Source: an uncultured Neomegalonema sp.
GTDB taxonomy: Bacteria > Pseudomonadota > Alphaproteobacteria > Rhodobacterales > Rhodobacteraceae
Length of the DNA: 46,012 bases
Reading direction: 5' to 3'
Assembly (NCBI GenBank): GCA_937958625.1
Contig: CALGNO010000189.1
Span: 1-46,012 of the forward strand
Shown: piece by piece, positions 34,448 to 42,930 of the stretch
Position numbering within the stretch: position 1 is the first letter of the stretch
Layout of the letters: the number at the start of each line of letters is the position of its first letter
Notes under the pieces: model-generated
Told to the model about the DNA's origin: nothing
Database searches by the model: none
The model's input: the letters and a program-made list of their open reading frames with translations, nothing else
Made by a program: the position numbers and the translations under genes

Positions 34448-37400
34448 CTACTGATGAGCTTTGTCAGTGTAGGTCGCGGCAAACACAGTCTCAGAAAGCC
34501 ACTTCTTGAACGACGGGTTGTCGCTGAACTGCTTGAAAAGCTCAGTATGGTCTGACAGCAGCTCGATTACCGCGCGCTCTAGGGCTTTGTCGTGCTCGAT
34601 ACGAGCATTCTGCTTGTCCGAGTTTTGCATTGCGTTCTGGTAGGCCTTGTCAGCCGCGACTTTGTTGGGCAATTCCTCGGCGATTACCTTCCCGATCTTG
34701 TCAGCGTCCTTCCAGTCGATGTTGCCGAACATTTCGTTGAACGTTTTCAGGATGTTACTCAACAGGTCGAGCTCAGGCTCCGGCTTGCGACCGCCTCCTT
34801 CCAATGGAACTGGCCCGATTTCCGCGTCGGCATCGGGAAGTGCAATCGACATGGTCGCCTGCGCCTCGACCCGATAGCTGTCCATGTCGATTGCTTCCAG
34901 AATGCCTTTTGACAGATCCTGCTCCTCGGGCGCCGGCAATTTCGGTGTGAGGAAGTTCAGGAAAATAGAGAGCTTCTCCCACTCCGCGTTCGTGTAGGGC
35001 AGGATTGCCGCCAGGAAACCATAGGTGCGCGTGAAAGCCTTCGCCTTGCCTTTGAAGTCGACTTGCCCATCTTCATCGAGGTCGGCCTTGTAGACTGCGA
35101 CGCACGCATCGAGTATCGGGTCGAGCATGTCGCGGTCGGCGCCGGAAAGATAAAGCGTCACGAGGTCCTCAACCTGTTCCCACGAATAGACCTGATAGCC
35201 ATCGAGCCGCGCTTTCAGGTCGTGCAACTTGTTCGGGTCGGTCTCCTCGCTCAGGATCGTCGTGCGATAATAATCCTCGAACGACGCCTTGATCCCATCA
35301 ACGTCGTTCATGAAATCCAGCACGAAGGTATCGTGCTTCTGCGGATGCGCCCGGTTCAAGCGCGACAGCGTCTGCACGGCCTTGATGCCGGAAAGCGTCT
35401 TGTCCACGTACATCGTGTGCAGCAGCGGCTCGTCGTAGCCGGTCTGGAACTTGTCGGCGACGATAAGGAAACGGTACGGATCCTTCTGGATTGTCTCCTC
35501 AATCTTGTTGCTGGAAAAGCCGTTAAGAGACGCCTCGGTGACCTTCTTCCCGCCATACTCATGCTCGCCTGAAAATGCGACGATGGCCTGATATGGGCTC
35601 TTGCGCTCTTTCAGATATTCCCCGAAAGCGTGGAAATATTGGATGGCGCGATGAATCCCGCTGGTCACCACCATTGCGCGCGCCGCGCCGCCGATCTTGC
35701 GGTAGGCCATCACCTGGTCGTGGAAATGATCGACCATGATCTCCGCCTTCTTGCGGATGGCATGGTCGTGGGACTCGACGTAGCGCCGAAGCTTCTTTTG
35801 CGCCCGCTTGCTGTCAAATTGCGGATCATCCTCCACTGTCTTCATCAGGCGGTAGTAGCTTTCTACCGGGGTGTAGTGCTTCAGAACGTCGAAGATAAAG
35901 CCCTCTTCGATGGCTTGCTTCATCGAATAGCTATGGAAGGGGATGTGCCTGACCTTGCCGCCCTCAGGCACCGCCGTGCCGAAAACCTCAAGCGTTTTGT
36001 TCTTTGGTGTGGCGGTAAAGGCGAAATAGCTCGCGTTCGGCAGGACCTTCTTGGCTTCCATAAGCCGGTTTATGGTGTCTTCGACCGTTTCTTCTTCGTC
36101 CTCGGCCCCATTCGCGGCCAGCGCGATGTTCATTTTCGCAGACGTGCGGCCGCCTTGGCTGGAATGCGCCTCGTCGATGATGATGGCGAAGTTTCGACCG
36201 CGATGGCTGTCGCCGATCTCGTCCAGGATGAACGGAAACTTCTGTACTGTGGTGATGATGATCTTCTTGCCCTGCTGCAGGAACGTCCGCAGCTGCTGCG
36301 AGCCTTCGGTGACTGCGCCAACGATCGAGGACACCTGAGCGAACTGCTTGATTGTGTCGCGGATCTGCTTGTCGAGCACGCGGCGGTCGGTGACTACAAT
36401 GACAGTGTCGAAGGTTGGTTTGCCGCGTGTCTCCAGCCCGATGAGCTGGTGACCGAGCCAAGCGATCGAGTTGCTTTTTCCTGAACCCGCTGAATGCTGG
36501 ATCAGGTACCGCTGTCCGGCACCTGCGACCTCAGCATCCGCCAACAGTTTGCGCACAACGTCCAGCTGATGGAAGCGCGGGAAGAGCTGTTTCGGTTTCT
36601 TTTTTTTGCCTCGCTCATCAGTCTCCTCAACCACCTGCGCATAATTTTCAAGGATGTCGGTGAGGTTCCGCTTGGTCAGAATCTGCTTCCACAGATAATC
36701 TGTCTTCAATCCGTTAGGGTTCGGCCGATTGCCCGCGCCGTCGTTCCAGCCCTTGTTGAACGGCAGGAACCAAGAGGCCTTCCCCTTCAGATGCGTGCAC
36801 ATGCGCACCTCGTGGTCGTCGACGGCCCAATGAACGACGCAGCGGCCAAATTGGAACAACAGCTCCTTTGGGTCGCGGTCGCGCTTGTACTGCTCGATCG
36901 CGTCCTCGACAGTCTGTTTGGTCAGACTATTCTTCAGCTCGAAAGTGAAGACAGGCAGGCCGTTAATGAACACGGCGGCGTCGAGCGACAGTTTTGTTTC
37001 ATCCTTGGAATAGTGCAGCTGGCGCGTGACGCTGAATACATTAGCCGCGAACAGCTCCTCGGCCTTGGTGTTGCCGGGGGTGGGGGTGCCGAAGAACAGC
37101 TCGACCGAGCCTGGCCCATGCTTCACCCCGTTGCGCAGCACGTCGATTACACCGCGTTTCGCGATTTCACCCTGCAAACGGTGCAGGAATTGCAGCCGCT
37201 TCGGGCCATCCTCACTAATGCCAAGCGCCTCGACCACGTCTGGCTGAGTGGAATTCAGGAAAGCGAACAGCTTCATGACGTCGATGGCGTGGTCCCGGTC
37301 GAAATCCTTGGAGTCACCCGCAGCATATCCCGCCTCGTCGATCAGTGAGCGGACGATGAGGGTTTCGAGACCCTTTTCACTCGTGTCAGTGTGCTGCCGC

Positions 37401-37978
37401 ATTCGACGAACTCCTTCAACCTGAGTGCTAGGATCAACCCGAATGAGACCTGCTTCGCTGAGGAATACCTCAAGCATCGGGTCTTTTGCCTCGAACCCTT
37501 CGATCAGACGTCGCGCGGCGTCGGACGGCATGTCTAGTCGAACACGAGAGCTGTTGGCTTGGGTCACCGATGCAATTGTTATTTGCCCATATGGAACGCC
37601 GACATAGGCGGCTACCATTGAGACGAGGCGTTGCCGCTCTTTCTCGTTCATCTCATCGGGGTCGCGCGCCACGATCAGATCGACCAGCATCTTTTGTTCT
37701 GCCGACATCGGCGGCGGATCACCGCGTGCAATGATGCACGGCGATTTCTTATATCGTTGGAGGTAGCTCACGCCCCAATTTTCGTTGTCCGCCCGCTCGT
37801 GGCAGTTGGCGCACAAAGCGATCAGGTTTTCGAGCGAATGATCCTGCGACTTGCTCCAAGGGATGACGTGCGCATACTCGAGCGGCAGCGACACGCAGCA
37901 GACCGCGCAATGATGCCGAGCCTCGAAGAGCACATCGCGCTTTATTTCGATTGGGATTGCAGGCCTATTCGTCGGCAT
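34448..37978 (-). CDS. hsdR: HNH-HsdR fusion, type I restriction motor/nuclease subunit
   Basis: A 1176-aa restriction subunit with an unusual N-terminal HNH nuclease module. HNH: C24-AV-C27, H37 in YAHVIPW, N51, then C56-AN-C59-H60. A linker domain (about 85-190) follows. From residue 193 the protein is a full-length HsdR: PD-(D/E)xK nuclease with D333 and E347-L-K349 (TFELKN), Walker A HSAGSGKS (K501), DEAH box at 602-605, and helicase and C-terminal parts. At the junction, AAGGAG lies 8 nt before the in-frame ATG 37402, so a standard 984-aa HsdR could also be made. The long-form ATG 37978 follows GGAGGGGG and overlaps the hsdS stop by 14 nt. Domain calls are strong; use of both starts is inference. 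Confidence 0.92.
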   Translation of the reverse strand: MPTNRPAIPIEIKRDVLFEARHHCAVCCVSLPLEYAHVIPWSKSQDHSLENLIALCANCHERADNENWGVSYLQRYKKSPCIIARGDPPPMSAEQKMLVDLIVARDPDEMNEKERQRLVSMVAAYVGVPYGQITIASVTQANSSRVRLDMPSDAARRLIEGFEAKDPMLEVFLSEAGLIRVDPSTQVEGVRRMRQHTDTSEKGLETLIVRSLIDEAGYAAGDSKDFDRDHAIDVMKLFAFLNSTQPDVVEALGISEDGPKRLQFLHRLQGEIAKRGVIDVLRNGVKHGPGSVELFFGTPTPGNTKAEELFAANVFSVTRQLHYSKDETKLSLDAAVFINGLPVFTFELKNSLTKQTVEDAIEQYKRDRDPKELLFQFGRCVVHWAVDDHEVRMCTHLKGKASWFLPFNKGWNDGAGNRPNPNGLKTDYLWKQILTKRNLTDILENYAQVVEETDERGKKKKPKQLFPRFHQLDVVRKLLADAEVAGAGQRYLIQHSAGSGKSNSIAWLGHQLIGLETRGKPTFDTVIVVTDRRVLDKQIRDTIKQFAQVSSIVGAVTEGSQQLRTFLQQGKKIIITTVQKFPFILDEIGDSHRGRNFAIIIDEAHSSQGGRTSAKMNIALAANGAEDEEETVEDTINRLMEAKKVLPNASYFAFTATPKNKTLEVFGTAVPEGGKVRHIPFHSYSMKQAIEEGFIFDVLKHYTPVESYYRLMKTVEDDPQFDSKRAQKKLRRYVESHDHAIRKKAEIMVDHFHDQVMAYRKIGGAARAMVVTSGIHRAIQYFHAFGEYLKERKSPYQAIVAFSGEHEYGGKKVTEASLNGFSSNKIEETIQKDPYRFLIVADKFQTGYDEPLLHTMYVDKTLSGIKAVQTLSRLNRAHPQKHDTFVLDFMNDVDGIKASFEDYYRTTILSEETDPNKLHDLKARLDGYQVYSWEQVEDLVTLYLSGADRDMLDPILDACVAVYKADLDEDGQVDFKGKAKAFTRTYGFLAAILPYTNAEWEKLSIFLNFLTPKLPAPEEQDLSKGILEAIDMDSYRVEAQATMSIALPDADAEIGPVPLEGGGRKPEPELDLLSNILKTFNEMFGNIDWKDADKIGKVIAEELPNKVAADKAYQNAMQNSDKQNARIEHDKALERAVIELLSDHTELFKQFSDNPSFKKWLSETVFAATYTDKAHQ

Positions 37979-40061
37979 CTGCCCCCTCCATCAACTCGGC
38001 GTCATCTGTCTCCAGTACGTCGTCCGATAAATCTATGTCTTCCAAGGAAGTGTTTTCGTCTAGAGCAGGAAGCTCGATATGCCTTACGTCCAGTTTTCCG
38101 GTCACAATGTCGGCAATTAGCCTTTCGCGATACTCGTTGATCTTCGCGAGTTCCGACTTAAATCTTTTGCGAATAGCCATTTCGAGATCGATGATGCGCC
38201 GTATTTCCTGTTGAATCTCGGCCGGTGGAATTCTTATTTTTTCCTTTCGAAGTGATCTTATGTTCAGAGGTCGATTGCGACCTGCAGCTCCGCGAGAGTG
38301 TATGTCGAGCAATAATTGCCCATAGTCTGATCGAAAGAATGCAAGCAGATAAGAGGTGTCGACGACGCCTTCTGTGCCACGCAATATTGGGTAACGGTGT
38401 GAGGCTATGCACCCGTCAGCTTCATCGCCTACAAGAGCTACCGCCCCCTCCCACGCAAACTGGCCACTAAAGATAAAGTCTCCTGCCTTTATCCAGAAGA
38501 AGTGCGAGTCCCCCAGTTCTTCACCTGGAGTTTCCGGCTTTAGGAACATTCCGCGGCCCCTGTTGTACAAGCCGATAGGGATGTACAAGTTTGCTGGTGC
38601 ACGCTCGACCGGTCTGATCACCAACTGTGTTGCAACATCAAGCCTTATCTCTTGCGCGTCCGTAGAATTCATGGCTTCGCGAGTCACAAGCTTAAGACGT
38701 TCGGATGCGGCCTCCGCTATCTTCCTTTTGTTTTGTATGAGGCGACGAATGCGCTGGTCATAGTTCCGAATGAAGGAAACGATTATTCGCTGCTCATCTT
38801 CGGGCGGCTGCATTGCAGGGATAGTGCCAAAGCGGTCCGAATAAAGTCGCAGGAAGCCAGACATGCCGGTTCCAAGCCCTTTGGACTCCTGACGAAATTT
38901 GGCCCTGTAGATGTTCGTCTTGAACAGGTTGACGAAATAATCGGGCTCAATCGGTTGCAAGAGGCGGAAGACCGCATAGTCAGGGCTGACGAGACCGTCC
39001 TCGCGGGCAACGGCAAACATGCCGTTCGACGCCTGCATTCGGTTGAGGACCATTTGTCCGGCTCGGACCCGCTTGTAACCCTTCAATTCCTCAGGCGTTA
39101 CTGGCTTGGTCGAGACCTTTTTGTGGGGGATCAACCCGTGTGCCTGGCGCATCGAAAGCAATGTTTCGGTGCCCGTATCCGTTCGATCATCAACTTCGCG
39201 AAAAAGGTATTTGCTCCTCACAACCTTCCAGTGTTCTGGAGCGGCCCCGAGCCAGTCATGAGCGCTGTCGCGATACCCCGAGTATGGTTTTGGGCCATTG
39301 GTATTCTCCGCCTCGGCGGCGCGATCAGTTTTAATATCCATTTGGCCCTTGTCGATCATTGGTTGATCAAAAAGTGAGGGTTCTGGCGGGTCGCGCGGCG
39401 GTGGTGGAGCAACCGGGCGTTCGTGACGTGCATCAAGCCCAACGGGCCGACGGCTACCGTCAGCAGCGCAAATCAACTCAATCGGTTGGCGGAACAGAAG
39501 GAATTCGGGGATCGAAAGCGGTTCGATCTCGTGGAGGCTTTCCACTTCATCGCCCTTCAGCTGCTCGCGCAGTTCCATCAGCAGTCGGCCAAGCACGTTC
39601 ATGCCGACGAGAGTGCCGTCTTCACCCACCTTCGCACCCCAGAAATCATCCTTGCGGGATTGCTCGACAATGGGCCGGTCCCCGGTCGACAGCAACAGCC
39701 TGCCGAACTCACGCCAGTTCTGCGCCAGTTTCACCCGCAGGCTCCAACGCATGATCTTCACGCGTACTACGTCCCAATCCGGCCGCGAATCCTTGCGGAA
39801 CGGCTTGCTGCGCATCTTCGCTGTCATCGGGCTGCGCTCGTCGATGATCGTACGTTGCACATCCGGCATATGCGGAAAGCGGCACGCCTGATAAAGAGCC
39901 TCCGATGTACGGATGCGGACACCGTTCACCCGTAGCGGAAAGCCTCCAGCCATATTCGACAACCCGCCAAACCGCTCTTTCGTCTTGAGGAAGACGACGC
40001 TTGAGTCACGGTCATATGTTCGGAACTGATTGTTCCGGGACGCTTCAGAAGTCGAAGTCAT
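37965..40061 (-). CDS. hsdS: NADAR(YbiA)-HsdS fusion, type I specificity subunit
   Basis: A 698-aa fusion. Residues 20-170 form a NADAR/YbiA domain: FGGLSNM (31-37), SEALYQACRF with E54, DDFWG (138-142) and GMNVLGRLLMELR (153-165). NADAR enzymes split N-glycosidic bonds, for example in riboflavin intermediates or ADP-ribosylated guanine. A proline-rich linker (about 175-258) leads to a complete HsdS. The first target-recognition half begins at SGYRDSAHDWLGAAPEHW and the second near residue 485, each followed by a conserved helical spacer (EDEQRIIVSF; IQQEIRRIIDLE). ATG 40061 lies inside the end of the PRTase-like gene (17-nt overlap) with AGAGG upstream, so the two are coupled. An internal ATG (39341) after AAGGG could give HsdS alone. 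Confidence 0.9.
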   Translation of the reverse strand: MTSTSEASRNNQFRTYDRDSSVVFLKTKERFGGLSNMAGGFPLRVNGVRIRTSEALYQACRFPHMPDVQRTIIDERSPMTAKMRSKPFRKDSRPDWDVVRVKIMRWSLRVKLAQNWREFGRLLLSTGDRPIVEQSRKDDFWGAKVGEDGTLVGMNVLGRLLMELREQLKGDEVESLHEIEPLSIPEFLLFRQPIELICAADGSRRPVGLDARHERPVAPPPPRDPPEPSLFDQPMIDKGQMDIKTDRAAEAENTNGPKPYSGYRDSAHDWLGAAPEHWKVVRSKYLFREVDDRTDTGTETLLSMRQAHGLIPHKKVSTKPVTPEELKGYKRVRAGQMVLNRMQASNGMFAVAREDGLVSPDYAVFRLLQPIEPDYFVNLFKTNIYRAKFRQESKGLGTGMSGFLRLYSDRFGTIPAMQPPEDEQRIIVSFIRNYDQRIRRLIQNKRKIAEAASERLKLVTREAMNSTDAQEIRLDVATQLVIRPVERAPANLYIPIGLYNRGRGMFLKPETPGEELGDSHFFWIKAGDFIFSGQFAWEGAVALVGDEADGCIASHRYPILRGTEGVVDTSYLLAFFRSDYGQLLLDIHSRGAAGRNRPLNIRSLRKEKIRIPPAEIQQEIRRIIDLEMAIRKRFKSELAKINEYRERLIADIVTGKLDVRHIELPALDENTSLEDIDLSDDVLETDDAELMEGADADE

Positions 40062-41091
40062 CTAAATCGACCTCTTGTTCATATGTGCGCCGTTGCAGCA
40101 ATGGATACCAGTTGCTGAACGGATGATTGCGGTGGGCATCGGGATCGCCCCACCACAAGGCGAGGGGCGCGTTGTTGGGACAGTTCCGATAGGTCACGAT
40201 GGTCGAGCCGAAGCCGACGCCAAAACCACTGAACCCGAGAGGGCGCATGATGGCTTTGGGGTACTGGCAAAACCCACGGATACGCACGCCCGCCATGAGG
40301 AATTCGCGTTCGAGCAGTTGGCGACCATCGTCTGATGAGAATATCTCGATTTCCAGCTTGCCGCCCGGTTGGCGTAGCTCCAAGGGGAAACGTCCCTGTT
40401 GCGCCAAATAGGCGGCGAGTGCACGATCATCTGGGACGGTCGCGGGCCAAAGGACTTCAGACGTACTTCGGTACGCTTTTCTGTTCTCTATTCGCGCTGC
40501 TGCCCAAACATGGAGCTCAAGCTCTTTGCCGGCGGCGGTAGCAACTTCTTTGAGGCTCTTTGTAGACTGCCATTCGCCAAGTTTATGCGTGGCGATTACG
40601 AGAACGTGCACCACCGCCTTCGCTGGCGCGGCTTCCCTGATCCAGGCCGTCAAGTCATTCTTCACTCGGCCACCAGTGAAAATAACGTCATCTAAATAGA
40701 CGTATGCACCATCAGGGGCACCACAAGTATCAAGGTTTAGCCCGCACTGTTCCTGAAGGGATTCCCCAAAGAGCCTCCGTATCTGTGTCTGACTTTGCCC
40801 ATTCTGTTGGATATCTAAAAGATGAGCGCGCGACCAGAAACCGGCAATATCTTTGCCGGTCAGATTTTCGTGAGTAATCTGAGCGGAAAAGAAGCCCTTA
40901 ATGCATTCCTCAGAGAAGTAGGTCTGCTTGAGAATGTGATCCGTCTCGCGAAGGATCGGTAGTTGCACGTCCCCGCCAAACTGATTGACCCACCGGTCTA
41001 CATGATCTGGAGTCGGTGCCGGAAGATCGCCTTCACGATAATCTGCGGTTGTTGCAGCTATAGAAGCAAGGAGGTCATCCCGTTCAGCCAT
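40045..41091 (-). CDS. Phosphoribosyltransferase-like protein of a restriction operon
   Basis: A 348-aa soluble protein with a PRPP-binding-type motif AYVYLDDVIFTGGRVK (129-144), the hallmark of type I phosphoribosyltransferases (two acidic residues then TGG). The N-terminal part (about 1-115) is helical; the C-terminal part (about 200-348) is mixed and ends in acidic VDLDDFDF. I recall PRTase-like domains in computationally predicted prokaryotic conflict systems, which fits this operon, but I cannot assign a substrate. ATG 41091 follows CGGAGGA. It is translationally coupled to the NADAR-HsdS gene. A link between ribosyl addition here and NADAR's glycosidic-bond cleavage is inference. Confidence 0.78.
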   Translation of the reverse strand: MAERDDLLASIAATTADYREGDLPAPTPDHVDRWVNQFGGDVQLPILRETDHILKQTYFSEECIKGFFSAQITHENLTGKDIAGFWSRAHLLDIQQNGQSQTQIRRLFGESLQEQCGLNLDTCGAPDGAYVYLDDVIFTGGRVKNDLTAWIREAAPAKAVVHVLVIATHKLGEWQSTKSLKEVATAAGKELELHVWAAARIENRKAYRSTSEVLWPATVPDDRALAAYLAQQGRFPLELRQPGGKLEIEIFSSDDGRQLLEREFLMAGVRIRGFCQYPKAIMRPLGFSGFGVGFGSTIVTYRNCPNNAPLALWWGDPDAHRNHPFSNWYPLLQRRTYEQEVDLDDFDF

Positions 41092-41131
41092 TCAAAATTC
41101 CTCCGTTTTGGCAATGCTTTCGGTGCGCATA

Positions 41132-42928
41132 TTAAAGTCCCTCGAAATAGGTTTTGATTTTCTGCGCCATCAGTTTGCGCCGCCGCTCCAAGAAGTCGTC
41201 AAAGGTCGGGATCTCGCCGCCCAGCAGGCACACCGGCAGGCAGCTCATCCGAAGATTGGCGCGCATCTCCTCAATCGTCGTGATGCCACCATACTTCTTG
41301 GCACCGCCGTTGCACTGGTCCGCCAGCTCGCCAAAGTAAGACTTCGGATCGCGGTCGCCGATGCCAATATTGATCTCGCTTTGAGCGAGGACGAAGTTGG
41401 CAATCTGGTTGTAGCGACCGCGCGTCAGGCCATGACCTTTAAGGTAGTTGCGCGGATAGACGTGATGCACATCGCTTCGGTTTAGAAGAAGATCACGTAC
41501 AGTTATGTCGCGAGACAGGAAGCCGAGATCTCCGAGCTTTGCCTGAGCTGCCTGATAGACTAAGAAATAGGGGCTTGAACCTGATGAGGTTTCCATCTCC
41601 TGCGGCAGCAGGGTATTCCAGAAGCTCTCGGGCAGTTCGGCGTCGATGACAGCATCAGTGTAAGTAGCCAAGCCACGAGTCTCGATCTGGCGAATATCAA
41701 AGTCGAAGGCCGTTTCTGGGCTTCCTGAATAGCGCCCACGAAGTAGCGACATCACGTACCAGCGCCGCACAAGTCGCTCTAAGTCGGCAGCGGGCATGCT
41801 TTCAGCCCGACCTCTCAAGTAGAGGATATAGGCGAAGTTTATTGCGTTCTGACTACGGATTAACCTCGAGGTGACAAAACCAGCCGAACGAAGGATCATT
41901 GTCAATCGATCAAAGTGCGTCTTGTTTATAAAGTTCAGAACACCTGTCTTCAGTCGGGAAAAAGCCTCTTCAGCAACGGCTTCTTCATACTGTTTGGTCT
42001 CGAAGTTTCGACCCGAAAGTAAGGCAACGAGGTCTTGGAGTTTTCCGCGTCGGAATTCTGATGTGAACGCAACTCTAAGCATGTCTGTGTAAGTGGGATC
42101 GTACAAGTCGTCATTAACGTTCTTTAGCCAACGCATCTTTGGTAGGAATTCGGATGTGGCGAATGCCTTGTCGCCCTTTTCAATGCGAGGCAAAAATTCA
42201 GGCGCGACAGCAAGGTGGCAGAAATAGTCGATAGCCTTGCGGAGCATGTTGCCGCCATACGTGTCGTTCGCCGCGATTTTCGACATGGCGAAGTCAGCTT
42301 GGCTAAGCGATGCACCGGCCGAATTCACTCGGATGAAGATCTCGGTTACCGTCTCGATATCGAGATCTTCAGCCAGTTCGATGATGCCTACCTGATTGTT
42401 TATAACCTTGCGAACCTTCTCCAGCACCAATGAAATCCGGTCCTGATCAGCCTCTGGATTGCGCGCTGTGTATTCACGCGTGAGCTTGGTCAGGCTGGCG
42501 TCAGGCGCAAAAACCGTCGCCAAGTCCGGAATCCAGGAGGCATCTTTCTGGATCGCCGGGTTCGAGACCTCGAATCGCTCGTCGACTGGGTGGAACGCGA
42601 TCCCGATCCGTACCGTCTCGTAATCCTTGGTCAGCACTTCCTGGCCGAGTAACGCGGCCATGAGCGCGGTCACGCGTTGCTGCCCGTCAATCAGAATGCG
42701 CTTGCCCGACGAGGTGGAGCCATCCTTCAGTCGGACCGACGGGTTCCGCCATGCGATCAGATAGCCGACCGGGTAACCCTGATAGAGTGAGTCCAAAAGG
42801 TTCCGTACCTTAGTCGCATCCCATACGAAGGGGCGCTGAATCTCCGGAATCGCTATCTCGCCGGACTTCACCCAGGTCAGAAGTGTCTCAATCGGATGCG
42901 GGGTCACGGAATAGCGCTGGGTCGCCAT
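41132..42928 (-). CDS. DUF262/HNH (GmrSD-like) nuclease
   Basis: A 598-aa protein. The N-terminal DUF262 domain has [11 protein letters not shown] (27-37) and the ParB-like NTP-site motif [11 protein letters not shown] (79-89). The C-terminus carries an HNH/DUF1524-like nuclease with [11 protein letters not shown] and [15 protein letters not shown]. This is the layout of GmrSD-type enzymes, which cut modified phage DNA under nucleotide control. It sits between hsdM and the PRTase gene. Its ATG 42928 is 2 nt after the hsdM stop, with GGGAGG overlapping that end. It is likely an added nuclease of the same defence locus. Confidence 0.85.
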   Translation of the reverse strand: MATQRYSVTPHPIETLLTWVKSGEIAIPEIQRPFVWDATKVRNLLDSLYQGYPVGYLIAWRNPSVRLKDGSTSSGKRILIDGQQRVTALMAALLGQEVLTKDYETVRIGIAFHPVDERFEVSNPAIQKDASWIPDLATVFAPDASLTKLTREYTARNPEADQDRISLVLEKVRKVINNQVGIIELAEDLDIETVTEIFIRVNSAGASLSQADFAMSKIAANDTYGGNMLRKAIDYFCHLAVAPEFLPRIEKGDKAFATSEFLPKMRWLKNVNDDLYDPTYTDMLRVAFTSEFRRGKLQDLVALLSGRNFETKQYEEAVAEEAFSRLKTGVLNFINKTHFDRLTMILRSAGFVTSRLIRSQNAINFAYILYLRGRAESMPAADLERLVRRWYVMSLLRGRYSGSPETAFDFDIRQIETRGLATYTDAVIDAELPESFWNTLLPQEMETSSGSSPYFLVYQAAQAKLGDLGFLSRDITVRDLLLNRSDVHHVYPRNYLKGHGLTRGRYNQIANFVLAQSEINIGIGDRDPKSYFGELADQCNGGAKKYGGITTIEEMRANLRMSCLPVCLLGGEIPTFDDFLERRRKLMAQKIKTYFEGL

Positions 42929-42930
42929 GC

